A stretch of DNA of 64,000 nucleotides from Halioglobus sp. Lineage in GTDB: Bacteria; Pseudomonadota; Gammaproteobacteria; Pseudomonadales; Halieaceae. Within the stretch, counting starts at the first letter, position 1; every line of letters starts with the position of its first letter. Of this stretch, positions 25,048-33,776 are shown one piece after another. The notes beneath the pieces were generated by a model. It was not told where the DNA came from and made no database searches. It worked only from the letters and a program-made list of their open reading frames with translations. The DNA lies in assembly GCA_029246385.1 (NCBI GenBank), contig JAQWNG010000025.1, positions 124,001 through 188,000 on the forward strand. Reading direction: 5' to 3'. Made by a program: the position numbers and the translations under genes.

Positions 25048-25878
25048 TTAGTGTTTGCCTAATCTTTCTTCGTAAGCTTTTGCATAGGCGATGCTGTCAG
25101 CGTTATCTATCAGGGTGCCATTTTCAAGCTCAGTTGCTCTGGCGCTGATTTCCAGCATGGCTTCCCCTAATTCTTTCCCGCTGATTACGAGCGAGCCAGG
25201 CCGCAGTGCGGCTTCTAAAAAATAGTGGGCTGCGCTAGCCTGTTCGCTCGTTGGTCTTACAAAGGCGGAGCGGTAGCTAAATGTGCGCAGCCCCGTGCCC
25301 TTTGCTAACGCGGCCAATTCATTTTCTGCTCTACCTTTTTCTCTGGCCCACTGTTGGTCGCCATTGGGGTCTGTGCCCATGCCAGTAACATAGTGAAATG
25401 ACATGGGAGCTTCTTTACGCTCAGTCAGCCATGCCTTCACAAAAGCTACTGGAAAATCGACATGTATCAACGTGTAAGTGGCATCATCCACCCCTATTGA
25501 GGTGCTTCCGAGGCCCCACATTACGGTGTTCACCTGCCCCAGAACATCAGACAGATTGGCGTAGTCGGTAAAGTCTTTATGCATTTTTAGCACCACTTTT
25601 CCTGACGCCACGCCGGCCTCAATGCGCGGCGACGTGCGGCGCGTAACAACGTAGACCGTATCGACGTTGGGGTCTTCCTCCGCCGCTTTGAGCAGTCCAT
25701 CCCCGACAGACCCCGTCGCCCCAAAGACCATAACCACTTTGTTGGCATCTTTGTCGATAGCTGGGTTTGACTCTGGGGTAATACTGCCCAGAGTTGCAAT
25801 GCCCCAGATATCAAGTGCGACCACGAGGGCAATACAGACCAGTACAAACCATACGCCAAATTTCATTGTTTTCTTCAT
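25048..25878 (-). CDS. Membrane-anchored NAD(P)-binding Rossmann protein
   Basis: Atypical SDR-like protein with an N-terminal hydrophobic anchor (FGVWFVLVCIALVVALDIWGI, about residues 5-25). It is followed by a Rossmann nucleotide-binding motif VVMVFGATGSVGDGL near 47-61. A YRSAFVRPT segment near 205-213 resembles the active-site region of NmrA-type proteins. The ATG at 25878 is preferred for its GAGG nine bases upstream; a TTG three codons earlier is in frame. The Tyr-x3-Lys pair of classical SDRs is not obvious, so activity is uncertain. It might sense redox state or modify a membrane-associated substrate. Confidence 0.65.
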   Translation of the reverse strand: MKKTMKFGVWFVLVCIALVVALDIWGIATLGSITPESNPAIDKDANKVVMVFGATGSVGDGLLKAAEEDPNVDTVYVVTRRTSPRIEAGVASGKVVLKMHKDFTDYANLSDVLGQVNTVMWGLGSTSIGVDDATYTLIHVDFPVAFVKAWLTERKEAPMSFHYVTGMGTDPNGDQQWAREKGRAENELAALAKGTGLRTFSYRSAFVRPTSEQASAAHYFLEAALRPGSLVISGKELGEAMLEISARATELENGTLIDNADSIAYAKAYEERLGKH

Positions 25879-26288
25879 TATACTCAACCTCTGCCATTAA
25901 CTGTGTAGATATTGGGTCTAGTCTAAAAGACTTACGTAAAAAAGTGGCTAATTTGTGACTAACGCTTCGGCAGTATATAGCGATAGATAGATTTTTACAG
26001 TATTTGATCTGGACGAGGAAGTGCCGCAGGACCGAGCGCCACGGTTCATATAGGGCACCTAATCTCCCATTGGCTCTGGCTCGTTTTTGCTCTGATAGTT
26101 GACAATTTACGTATGGCACGACATGGTGGGCGTGAACTTTATTTGAATAAACGCTGCTTGGATGAGGTTCATAATATGTGTTGAAAATTATGCGACAGCG
26201 ACGCTGCCGCGACGATTCAGTTGGTTCTTTGACGGGAAAATAACAGTAAAAGGATGGACTGCGATATCGCTAACGTAGGGGTAAGATA
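25879..26288. other. 410-bp divergent intergenic region, no gene
   Basis: Lies between the anchored Rossmann protein (minus) and the small membrane protein (plus), so it should hold both promoters. A minus-strand open frame across 25811-26119 has no ribosome site or family resemblance and is rejected. I see no strong hairpin or repeat. The + gene has a GGGGTAAG ribosome site at the right end. Confidence 0.4.
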
Positions 26289-26906
26289 ATGCCATTGACA
26301 GAAGCTCAGACGAGTTTGGTGACTGTTGTTTATACGATGTCGATATTGCCGACTTTGTTAGTGATTTTTCTGTATCTGACCAACAAGCTGCCGCGTTGGA
26401 TATTTGTACTTTTTCTGTGCTCGTTTGTCGCGTGTGCGCTGGGCTGGGAGATCTGGTTGACTTACGGTCTGGTAGATGGCCTTGCTGTGGATAGTCGGAG
26501 ACCTGTTGCTCTTAATGAAGCGATCCCCATACAGATCAACTGGATTGTGAACTCGCTCGGCGATGCGGGAGCAATTGGTTTGACTGGCACGTTGTTAGTT
26601 TGGCTATGTTATGGAAGAACAAATAAGGCTTTCACAGAATGGCGGTGGGGCGCATTTGCGGTGCTGCTCATTTGGTTTATTGGTCAGAATCTTTGGGTTG
26701 AGTTATTTGTCTACCAGCAACAGTTGGCCGAGGGCCTAAGATTGTCATGGGCGCCACTTATACCCACCGGTCCTTGGTATAATCCAATCATTTGGGAGGT
26801 AGGCGGTAAGACGGTGCAACTGCAAACGCAGTTGCCCTGGTTGCTCATGACGCCGATCTATTACTGGTTGCTCCTGCGAATTTACCGTCGTTTTCATCTA
26901 GAGTGA
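26289..26906 (+). CDS. Unrecognised five-helix membrane protein
   Basis: No family recognised. The 205-aa protein has five hydrophobic segments: about residues 10-27, 36-56, 85-106, 116-135 and 180-198. It is rich in aromatic residues, especially tryptophan (GWEIWLTYGL, FIGQNLWVELFVYQQQ). A short connecting loop contains a VDSRRPVALNEAIPIQINW segment. A GGGGTAAGATA ribosome site precedes the ATG. Its last 9 bp overlap the end of the convergent DapB-like gene. A small-molecule transporter subunit or membrane enzyme is possible, but nothing in the sequence decides it. Confidence 0.65.
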   Translation: MPLTEAQTSLVTVVYTMSILPTLLVIFLYLTNKLPRWIFVLFLCSFVACALGWEIWLTYGLVDGLAVDSRRPVALNEAIPIQINWIVNSLGDAGAIGLTGTLLVWLCYGRTNKAFTEWRWGAFAVLLIWFIGQNLWVELFVYQQQLAEGLRLSWAPLIPTGPWYNPIIWEVGGKTVQLQTQLPWLLMTPIYYWLLLRIYRRFHLE

Positions 26907-27956
26907 TAGATCAGGCGCGGCACGGCCCGCAACCAGAGGCAAATCGAGATAGGTCTTGATCCCCGAGTCTGCACGGCACACATAGGGAATTGCACTGACA
27001 CAGTGGTTCGCCGTCGCGACTACGCCGGGATTGCGAATCAAACCTGCAGCGATAGACTCAGGATGCAAACCGTGAAAGCTTACCAGTGAGGAAGGGTCGC
27101 CAGTGACCTCTACTTCAAAGCGCTCGCCCTGTGGCCCAAAATTCCAGGCTGGCTCCAGGTGTTCTTCTCCCATAAACCAGTTCACCCGCACAGTAATAAC
27201 GGGTTCCCCTCGCACCGTATGTTGCCAGGTGAAACGTTGTGCGGCGACAAGCCCGGGCTGAATAATCCCTATCGGTGAGTCAATAGGTGCCGTGGCGACG
27301 GCTACGTCGTGTGAGCTTCTCATTTCCGCGTCTACATCAAATCCCATTTCCGCAGCTACCATATCCATTGATTGACCAAATCCTTGACCGAGAAAGCCCA
27401 CCATCGGACTCGCTGCGGCCTCTGCGGGGGTTTTGCCAAACAGCATGATATCGCTGACGACGGCCGGTGCATCGTAGGTGCGTATGTCAGAGAATTCCTC
27501 TGCGCGTACATGCGTAATAACGCTCGATAGGGCCGAAATCATCAGGGGGAACCGTTCAGTAATGCCGCCTGGGTGAATGCCTGTGCCGTGCAATGTGCTG
27601 TTGCCCCCCAAGCAGCTCTTTTCCAATACCGACACATCGCGCTTCCCCGGATAAAACCAATTGAGCGGGGTTACAACATTCTTGCCCGATGCCAATATGC
27701 GCACTACCTCCTCCGTATTGCCCATGATAGGGCTGTACATTACACAGTCCGCTGGCGTATTTATCAGTACATCAACATCGTTGGTGGCTTTTACGCCTAG
27801 AGGCTCTATGCCGCAAAGTTCGCCGACATCGCGGCCTACCTTGTCTTTGCTGTGCACCCAGCAGCCTACAAGCTCCAGCTCAGGGTGAGCTGCGATACCC
27901 TCGACGGCTGCTCTGCCGACGCCGCCAGTGGCCCACTGAATGACTTTTAAACTCAT
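26898..27956 (-). CDS. DapB-like NAD(P)-dependent dehydrogenase
   Basis: Rossmann-fold dehydrogenase of the dihydrodipicolinate-reductase-like group that includes 2,4-diaminopentanoate dehydrogenase and proteins common in steroid and polyketide catabolic loci. The nucleotide site is WATGGVGRAAVEG at residues 8-20. A HGTGIHPGGI segment near 122-131 and a later SPIGIIQPGLVAAQRF segment near 226-241 fit the second domain. At 352 aa it is longer than true DapB, so it is not a lysine-pathway enzyme. GGGAG lies nine bases before the ATG. Its substrate may be an intermediate of the neighbouring pathway; this is inference. Confidence 0.8.
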   Translation of the reverse strand: MSLKVIQWATGGVGRAAVEGIAAHPELELVGCWVHSKDKVGRDVGELCGIEPLGVKATNDVDVLINTPADCVMYSPIMGNTEEVVRILASGKNVVTPLNWFYPGKRDVSVLEKSCLGGNSTLHGTGIHPGGITERFPLMISALSSVITHVRAEEFSDIRTYDAPAVVSDIMLFGKTPAEAAASPMVGFLGQGFGQSMDMVAAEMGFDVDAEMRSSHDVAVATAPIDSPIGIIQPGLVAAQRFTWQHTVRGEPVITVRVNWFMGEEHLEPAWNFGPQGERFEVEVTGDPSSLVSFHGLHPESIAAGLIRNPGVVATANHCVSAIPYVCRADSGIKTYLDLPLVAGRAAPDLSL

Positions 27957-27997
27957 ACCTTTTTCTCCCAGCTATATTTGTTTAGAGTGACGGGAAG

Positions 27998-28528
27998 TTA
28001 TGCCGGCTTAAACGCATCCGGTAGTGATTGCCATGCATTCGGTAGGTCGGTGGACCAGTTGGGCTTAGCGGGTGGCATATTGAAGATTTCGGGTGGCCGC
28101 CATGCCATCGCCTTCATCGTTTCTCCAATATACGTCATATTTAGATAATCATGGCTATAGCAGAACAGACCATCCTCGGCATAGTAGAGAATCGACAATC
28201 CGGGTACGCTCCAATCAGAGCCATCAGGCTTTTGGCCAAGAATCTGATCCCAGTGGCTCACCAGACGATGCCCGTCCACCATGGTCCAGCGTTCAGGTGT
28301 CGACCATCCAAAGTTGGTTAAGCCTGCCATCGAGTCAACAAAGAACTGACGTATGGTTTCCCGGCCCTCCTGTCGACCCCACGCAGGGTCAATGTAGACT
28401 GCGTCTTCGGTAAAGTAATCAGCCATTTTATCCCAGCCATACTCTCCAATATCAACCTTGTCTCGAGTGGCCACAAACCGATCATAGGTTGCGAGTGCCT
28501 CCCGCTCTACCTGCTGCTTATTCTTCAT
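27998..28528 (-). CDS. SnoaL-like (NTF2-fold) protein
   Basis: Small alpha+beta-barrel protein of the SnoaL/ketosteroid-isomerase-like superfamily. The ATG at 28528 is chosen for its AGGAG eight bases upstream and gives 176 aa; the frame extends to 28684 but the added 52 residues are basic and non-conserved. The core has an acidic entry helix (DKMADYFTEDAVYIDPAWGR, about 34-53) and a barrel with HRLVSHWDQI near 94-103. Such proteins often are isomerases, hydratases or dehydratases acting on cyclic substrates. It follows the DapB-like gene by 42 bp in the same direction of transcription and probably shares its transcript. Confidence 0.78.
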   Translation of the reverse strand: MKNKQQVEREALATYDRFVATRDKVDIGEYGWDKMADYFTEDAVYIDPAWGRQEGRETIRQFFVDSMAGLTNFGWSTPERWTMVDGHRLVSHWDQILGQKPDGSDWSVPGLSILYYAEDGLFCYSHDYLNMTYIGETMKAMAWRPPEIFNMPPAKPNWSTDLPNAWQSLPDAFKPA

Positions 28529-28717
28529 GAGATCAGCTCCTAGGTTTTTCTCATGCAAACATAGCCGAACTCTTGCCTTAAGTCGATACGACAGCACGCG
28601 AGTTTTTGCATTGGTCCCAAATATTATTCTGAGGGTCAGACGTTTGCCTGGGTACTTGCTTTCATACTTTGATTGTGACTTCATATTCTATCTTTAGTGT
28701 ATTAAGAGTTTAGAACA

Positions 28718-29458
28718 ATGATTGATCTCCATTACTGGCCTACCCCCAATGGAAAGAAGCTCACTATTCAGTTGGAAGAGAGCGGTATCGACTATGTCGT
28801 AATTAACTGCGAAATCGGACGCGGGGCGCAGTTTGAGGAGACGTTTTTAAACATTAGTCCCAATAATCGTATGCCAGCGATTGTCGATCATGATCCCAGA
28901 GATGGTGGTGAACCCTTGGCAGTGTTCGAGTCGGGTGCTTGTATGATGTACCTTGCCGAGAAGTCAGGACACTTTGGTGGAAGTGATTTGCGCGAAAAGT
29001 GGGAGGTTAATCAGTGGGTTATGTGGCAGATGGCGAATCAAGGGCCGAAAACAGGGGAGAGAGGACATTTCGCCCGCCTAAAAGACCGCGAGGGTGACCA
29101 ATCCTATGCACTGCGCCGATTTAATGACGAGCTCCATAGACTGTATGGGGTAATGAATAATCGCTTATATGACCGCCGCTATTTAGCCGGAGATCACTAC
29201 ACCATTGCTGACATGGCCTGCTACCCTTGGGTCGTTGGGTGGGAAGCGCAGGGCATCGATATCAACGAATTCAAATATTTTAGGCGCTGGCTCAAGGAGC
29301 TCAGTGTTAGGCCTGCGCTGCAAAAGGGTATGTCAGTAGGCAGTGATCTCAGTCAGGATTACTCGAAGATCTCCAAAAAAGACATCGAGCGGCTTACATC
29401 GCTTCTTTACAACCAGCGGGCTCGGCCAGCACCGGAGAGCGGTGGGTTGCTGGACTGA
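28718..29458 (+). CDS. Glutathione S-transferase (YfcG/YghU-like)
   Basis: Glutathione transferase with an N-terminal thioredoxin-like domain (LHYWPTPNGKKLTIQLEESG, residues 4-23; NNRMPAIVDHDP near 50-61; ESGACMMYLAEKSG near 72-85) and a C-terminal helical domain. The TPNG active-site segment and NRMPAI with cis-proline match the Nu-class YfcG/YghU proteins, which reduce organic hydroperoxides and disulphides using bound GSSG. It is 246 aa, full length. It is divergent from the SnoaL gene, sharing a 189-bp upstream region, and convergent with the PaaI-like thioesterase. It could detoxify oxidised intermediates from the catabolic region. Confidence 0.9.
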   Translation: MIDLHYWPTPNGKKLTIQLEESGIDYVVINCEIGRGAQFEETFLNISPNNRMPAIVDHDPRDGGEPLAVFESGACMMYLAEKSGHFGGSDLREKWEVNQWVMWQMANQGPKTGERGHFARLKDREGDQSYALRRFNDELHRLYGVMNNRLYDRRYLAGDHYTIADMACYPWVVGWEAQGIDINEFKYFRRWLKELSVRPALQKGMSVGSDLSQDYSKISKKDIERLTSLLYNQRARPAPESGGLLD

Positions 29459-29463
29459 GGACT

Positions 29464-29493
29464 AATAGCGATAACGCGACCGTTAGCGCTATT
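29464..29493. terminator. Bidirectional hairpin between GST and thioesterase genes
   Basis: AATAGCG (29464-29470) pairs with CGCTATT (29487-29493), and an inner TAACG/CGTTA stem closes a CGAC loop after one A/G mismatch, giving a 12-pair stem. It follows the GST stop by 5 bp and its right arm runs into the stop codon of the convergent thioesterase gene. ATTATTT follows on the plus side. Likely serves both transcripts. Confidence 0.7.
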
Positions 29494-30169
29494 ATTTCGG
29501 CTCACTTTTTTGTGCATTGATGGAGTGCATGCCACCCTTTGGTTGCACAAACAGACCCTCTGCGCTGGCTGTCATAATCCCGTCCGCATACATTTCACCG
29601 AGCATAATAGTCTTGCGGCCCTCTACCTTCAGTAGCCGACCCTCCAACGTTAACTCGGTATTGAGGGGGGTGCGATTATGGTAGTTCACATGCAGGTATC
29701 CGGTCATTCCTGGTTGACCGCCAAGCGTTTGAGCCATGCCCAAGAATTGATCGAAAATAGACGCCACAACGCCGCCATGTACACTGCCAGGAGGCCCTTC
29801 GTAAGCCCACCCACATTGACAGATCGCATGTGCGAGGCCCTCGTCAATCCAGCTATTAATGGGCGGGGCAATGGGGTTGCTGCACCCTGCTAGGGGGTTT
29901 AATTCATGGCTTACCTGGCCAAAGCTGCCATGCTCGCCGCGTGCCGCCCAGTCACTGCGGCCAAAAATCCGTGGTGATTTGCGAAAGTCAGCAGCCGTGA
30001 TTTCCAACTGTGCGGCGATAGAATGCATTTTTTCAATGTCGGGCGAGCTTGTAACGAGTACTTCCGTCAGTTGCCTGATTGCATCTGCCACGCGGCGCTT
30101 GGCAGCCCACTCTTCGCTGAAAGGAGGCGTTATTTCTTCTGAGGCAAAAGGGTTGTCTTGGTTAAGCAT
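29492..30169 (-). CDS. PaaI-like hotdog thioesterase
   Basis: Hotdog-fold thioesterase of the PaaI superfamily, expected to hydrolyse acyl-CoA thioesters. The active-site region GSVHGGVVASIFDQFLGMA lies near residues 127-145, with HGG positioning the thioester and D141 in the usual acid position. LHVNYHNRTPLNTELTLEGRL near 157-177 matches the central strand and its follow-up. At 225 aa it has an N-terminal extension of about 90 residues with no recognised domain. It could release CoA from a dead-end intermediate or finish a side-chain degradation. Its neighbours are genes of similar catabolic character. Confidence 0.85.
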   Translation of the reverse strand: MLNQDNPFASEEITPPFSEEWAAKRRVADAIRQLTEVLVTSSPDIEKMHSIAAQLEITAADFRKSPRIFGRSDWAARGEHGSFGQVSHELNPLAGCSNPIAPPINSWIDEGLAHAICQCGWAYEGPPGSVHGGVVASIFDQFLGMAQTLGGQPGMTGYLHVNYHNRTPLNTELTLEGRLLKVEGRKTIMLGEMYADGIMTASAEGLFVQPKGGMHSINAQKSEPK

Positions 30170-30267
30170 ACGAAACCTGAATATGTTGGCAGAAACTAGA
30201 TGCGCTATTGTAACTCATTTTCTGCTGGCAATTGTCAGGCGCTGGGTTGCCGCTGAAAAAGCTTAGC

Positions 30268-30711
30268 TTATAGGCCGCCCTCGTTCTCGGGCAGGTATGC
30301 CTCGAAGATATCTCCGAGATTCTCGTCGCTGTGAGCAGGGACGCGATAGTAGGTGCGGATGTTGACGTCGCCATTTTCTTGGAACTGGTAGGTTTCTAGG
30401 CTGTATTTTACTTGTGAGCCATCAGGCCCTTCAAAATGGTTCTCTAGACACCAGGCGACTTCATTTGCACAGACAAATAGGGTGCCTGGCTGTATTTTGA
30501 ATCGGACTCGTGCCTGAAATAAATCCCAAGAATCCTCGCAGCACGACTTAAAGCCTTGCTTCTCCGGCGTTCCAACTGGATCAAGCATGCGAAATTCACC
30601 TGTCGCGACAGTGCGCCAGTTTTCAATCCATGCTTTTTTATCGCCTGCGTTCCATAGGGTAGGGTGGTTAGTCGCCCAGTGCACTAGTGTTATTTTGTCA
30701 GGGTATGCCAT
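30268..30711 (-). CDS. Second SnoaL-like (NTF2-fold) protein
   Basis: A 147-aa NTF2-fold protein resembling the SnoaL-like proteins of catabolic clusters. WATNHPTLWNAGDKKAWIEN near residues 11-30 is the entry helix region, and LENHFEGPDGSQVKYSLETYQF near 87-108 and VNIRTYYRVPA near 114-124 fit the curved sheet. AAGGA lies eight bases before the ATG. It is 32 bp downstream of the amidohydrolase end on the same strand, so it is probably in the same transcript and may act on the amidohydrolase product or substrate. The catalytic aspartate or tyrosine of ketosteroid isomerase is not certain here. Confidence 0.72.
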   Translation of the reverse strand: MAYPDKITLVHWATNHPTLWNAGDKKAWIENWRTVATGEFRMLDPVGTPEKQGFKSCCEDSWDLFQARVRFKIQPGTLFVCANEVAWCLENHFEGPDGSQVKYSLETYQFQENGDVNIRTYYRVPAHSDENLGDIFEAYLPENEGGL

Positions 30712-30743
30712 GAAATTATTCCTTATTTGGTTCTAGCTCACCT

Positions 30744-32471
30744 CTATGACTGCGGGCTCACCATCATACCGGGCTTGGCATCGGTGTAATGCCCAGCAGA
30801 GAATGTCGCCTCGCCATTCACCAGAGTTAACCGCATGGGTGCCGGATTGCGTGTCCACCGCCAAGTGTAATCACCTTTGCCATCGGGGACGTCATATACT
30901 TTGTCCATCGGCTGATACTTGATTTCGTCCATATTAAATACGGTGATATCTGCGCGCTTACCAACCTTCAATTCACCCCTGTCATGCAGCCCAAAATGTC
31001 CGGCCAACTTACCCGTAAGATTGTGTATCGCCTCTTCCATGGTAATCAGTCCCTGTTCAGCAACGTAGTCTGTTAACAACAGGATGTTTTCTCCACCGCC
31101 GCACAGCATTTGCCCATGGGCGCCGGAATCAGTGATATTGCCTACCGTGTAGGGATCGCGCAGTAAACGCACCACCATTTCTTCGTCCTTAACAAAGGCA
31201 GGCATAGTGACAGTGGAGTCAAGGCCATTTTTGAGCAACCATTCTGCCATCGCATCGGAGGTATGAACGCCCAGTTCGTCCGCATATTCGCCAAGTGTGA
31301 TACGAATAGGTCCGACGCCGTTGTCAGAATTGAGAAGCAACATGCCTCGTGATTGCGCTTTTGCCAGTGGGGAAAAGTCGAACACATCGTTGTCCCAGGA
31401 AGCGCGTGCGCGCTCACGCCAGTGAGGATCGCGCAGGATTCGCATTTTTTCTTTTTCGTTCCCTGCTAGAACGACTTCGTGCCAGACATAATCGTTACTC
31501 TGTGCGAAAATCAATGACTGCTGCACACTGAGGGTCACAGTGATTGGCACATGCGAGAAGCCCGTCCAAAAGTCGCGCCCCTCCGCTTTGAATTTTTCAT
31601 GCATCTCAATCAGCGGGGCCTGAATGCCCATCATATCCCGCTGGAACTCCAGGGTAGGGACGCCGCCCCATTGCACCCGCAGATCAATGCCCTCAAACAA
31701 TTTTCCTAGCCGCTCCATTGACGCTGGGGCCGTCATAGAGCGAAAGGTGTCAACGATTATTTGTAGCTGAGTGCCCGGATATTGTGCCAGTGTTTCCGCC
31801 AGTGCCAACCATTCCGCGTCATCCGCCTGCAGTGAAGGCACAGGGCGATCACTGCCATCATGGTCCATGAGGTTGGAAGACATGCCCATGGCGCCTGCTT
31901 CCAACGCATCGCGTAACAGTGCAACCATATGTGTCACCTCGTCGGGTGTGGCTGCACGATCCCAAGCCTCTAGTCCCATTGCGGTTAAGCGCAAAGCAAT
32001 ATGGCCCACATAGGCCCCATAGTTGGTTGGCACCCGAACATTCTCGGTCAGCACCTGCTTGTACTCCGACCAACTTTGCCAGTTCCAGGGTAGCTCTGTT
32101 TTGAAGGGAGCCTCTGGAATATCTTCAAAGAAAGAGAATATCTTAATCAGCTCGTCGCGCACTGCAGGTGACTCAGGCAGGGGCGCAATGGAAAAGCCGC
32201 AGTTGCCCATAATGACAGTAGTGGCGCCAAATCCCGCGAGTGGCTTGAGTTCCGGTTCCCACCACATGGTGCCGTCAAAGTGGGTATGACACTCGATAAA
32301 TCCTGGGGCAACAATGCAACCGATTGCATCCTTTACGTGTTCTTCGGCACGGGCATCCAAGGTTGGTGCTATGTCGGTAATGACGCCGGCCTCTACACGG
32401 ATATCGGCCATGTATCCTGCCGCACCGGTTCCGTCAATCAACATACCGCCCCTTATCAGGCAACTGTTCAT
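30744..32471 (-). CDS. D-aminoacylase-like amidohydrolase
   Basis: Metal-dependent hydrolase of the amidohydrolase superfamily, N-acyl-D-amino-acid deacylase group. The ATG at 32471 has GGAG seven bases upstream and gives 575 aa. GTGAAGYMADIRVEAGVI near residues 14-31 is the small beta domain. GFIECHTHFDG near 62-72 holds the H-x-H metal site, followed by TTVIMGNCGFSIAP near 86-99 as in D-aminoacylases. The C-terminal end has GELKVGKRADITVFN near 518-532, another family hallmark. In catabolic clusters such proteins may cleave amides, lactones or esters rather than acyl-amino acids. It is divergent from the AraC regulator. Confidence 0.88.
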   Translation of the reverse strand: MNSCLIRGGMLIDGTGAAGYMADIRVEAGVITDIAPTLDARAEEHVKDAIGCIVAPGFIECHTHFDGTMWWEPELKPLAGFGATTVIMGNCGFSIAPLPESPAVRDELIKIFSFFEDIPEAPFKTELPWNWQSWSEYKQVLTENVRVPTNYGAYVGHIALRLTAMGLEAWDRAATPDEVTHMVALLRDALEAGAMGMSSNLMDHDGSDRPVPSLQADDAEWLALAETLAQYPGTQLQIIVDTFRSMTAPASMERLGKLFEGIDLRVQWGGVPTLEFQRDMMGIQAPLIEMHEKFKAEGRDFWTGFSHVPITVTLSVQQSLIFAQSNDYVWHEVVLAGNEKEKMRILRDPHWRERARASWDNDVFDFSPLAKAQSRGMLLLNSDNGVGPIRITLGEYADELGVHTSDAMAEWLLKNGLDSTVTMPAFVKDEEMVVRLLRDPYTVGNITDSGAHGQMLCGGGENILLLTDYVAEQGLITMEEAIHNLTGKLAGHFGLHDRGELKVGKRADITVFNMDEIKYQPMDKVYDVPDGKGDYTWRWTRNPAPMRLTLVNGEATFSAGHYTDAKPGMMVSPQS

Positions 32472-32597
32472 ACTTGTACTCCATGGGTTTTCGAAATCTG
32501 TAAGAAAATATGTACTGTTGGACTTTCTTGATATAGTAGAGGAGTACATAGTCAATATATTGGAGTTTCTGCTCATTTATTTGGATTTTGTTATCAC
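32472..32597. promoter_or_regulatory. Divergent promoter region with TGTACT half-sites
   Basis: 126-bp divergent region between the amidohydrolase and the araC-like gene. TGTACT occurs at 32475-32480 and 32511-32516, and its reverse complement AGTACA at 32543-32548, with starts 36 and 32 bp apart. The region is A/T-rich and has TATAGT- and TATATT-like boxes that could serve as -10 elements. AraC proteins often bind spaced repeated half-sites next to their own gene, so this is a candidate operator. Not proven by sequence alone. Confidence 0.45.
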
Positions 32598-33737
32598 ATG
32601 CGTAGCCATCAACCTATAACCTCGGGCGACGTTGCAAAGGTGCTGTTTGCCCTGATCAGTGGTTCAAGCCTCGCTGTCGCCGACAGAAACCTAGCGGCGG
32701 CTTATTTTTCCCAAACGGGGGCTCCGGTTGATTTTAGATCTTTCCAGCGATTTACTGACGCCCTCATCCTCAGCCTTCCGCAACAACACAAATTATTGGA
32801 TCTAGTGCCTGCGTGGCAAGCCGCTTTTAATCGCCCAGCGCTCAGAGAGCATGATGCGGAAGAATTTATTCACCAATATCTCGCGGCACTGGATAATAGT
32901 TTGTTTGTGAAGCTGCCGCTATTTGTGGGGCGGTTTGCGGGACAGGACAGTCACGCTATAAACTTTGCTGGCTTTGGCAACACGCAGGTCGACAGCTGGT
33001 TGTTAGTGTTTACGATCTCAGGGCGAGCCCAGTTAAAGGCAGGGTTGCGAGACTATGAGCTGACCCCGGACACGATATTGCTTGTAGCGCCCGGCACTCT
33101 GACCGACTTTTCAGGCTCCAAGAATTCAAGCTGGAACTTCTATTGGGTTGTTTTCCAGTGCGCCGACAGCTGGCGCTCTTATCTCCACTGGCCTCTGGTA
33201 GGCCCTGGGGTCTATCAACTGAATACGGCCAGCGAAAGTCGTGCGGTGGTGGAGCTTAACCTCAGCCAGCTCTATGATAATTATGTTGAGAGTGGACCGC
33301 TGAAGATGGAACTGGACCATAATTTATTGGAGCAAGTACTGCTGCGTTGCGCCAGCTACTTGCCGCGCGAAAGCAACAAGACAATGGACCCAAGAGTCTG
33401 TGTCGCTCGCGCCTACATTGATGAGCACTACACTGCTGATATTGCGTTGGCAGATGTGGCGGCAGCCAGCAATATCTCTAGCTCTCGGTTGTCGGGGTTG
33501 TTTAAGAAAGAAACCGGCTCCAGCGTCATGGCCTACCGTAACGAGCTTAGACTGGTAAAAGCTGCGCAGCTGTTGCTGCATAGCAACTTGCGTATTGCAG
33601 ATATTGGCGATCGTGTCGGCTATTCCGAGCAGGCATTTTTTTCGCGCATTTTTCGCAAGCATCTGGGGATGAGCCCGCGGCAGTATCGAACGCATATGCC
33701 TGTAAGCCTAACATCGCAGGAAAACCCGCACTGTTGA
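32598..33737 (+). CDS. AraC-family transcriptional regulator
   Basis: DNA-binding activator or repressor with an N-terminal ligand-binding part and a C-terminal AraC double helix-turn-helix. The effector part includes FAGFGNTQVDSWLLVFTISG near residues 113-132 and TPDTILLVAPGTLTDF near 155-170, of the AraC_binding cupin type. The DNA-binding domain covers about 272-375: IALADVAAASNISSSRLSGLFKKE and then LRIADIGDRVGYSEQAFFSRIFRKHLGMSPRQYR. It is 379 aa. It lies between the divergent amidohydrolase and a downstream Baeyer-Villiger monooxygenase on the same strand, so it probably controls both in response to a pathway substrate. The ligand is unknown. Confidence 0.9.
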   Translation: MRSHQPITSGDVAKVLFALISGSSLAVADRNLAAAYFSQTGAPVDFRSFQRFTDALILSLPQQHKLLDLVPAWQAAFNRPALREHDAEEFIHQYLAALDNSLFVKLPLFVGRFAGQDSHAINFAGFGNTQVDSWLLVFTISGRAQLKAGLRDYELTPDTILLVAPGTLTDFSGSKNSSWNFYWVVFQCADSWRSYLHWPLVGPGVYQLNTASESRAVVELNLSQLYDNYVESGPLKMELDHNLLEQVLLRCASYLPRESNKTMDPRVCVARAYIDEHYTADIALADVAAASNISSSRLSGLFKKETGSSVMAYRNELRLVKAAQLLLHSNLRIADIGDRVGYSEQAFFSRIFRKHLGMSPRQYRTHMPVSLTSQENPHC

Positions 33738-33743
33738 TTAGAT

Positions 33744-33758
33744 GTGGGCCTTGCCCAC
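33744..33758 (+). promoter_or_regulatory. Hairpin just upstream of BVMO-1
   Basis: GTGGGC (33744-33749), loop CTT, then GCCCAC (33753-33758): a perfect 6-bp stem 7 bp after the araC stop and about 8 bp before the GAGG ribosome site of the next gene. It lacks a T-run, so it is not a typical terminator. It may separate the two transcripts, shield an end, or modulate translation of the monooxygenase. Confidence 0.45.
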
Positions 33759-33776
33759 TAAAATTGAGGACTTTTG

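Noticed and set aside
28529-28684. N-terminal extension of the SnoaL-like gene to 28684
   Set aside because: The added 52 residues are basic and not family-like; ATG 28528 has AGGAG at proper spacing.
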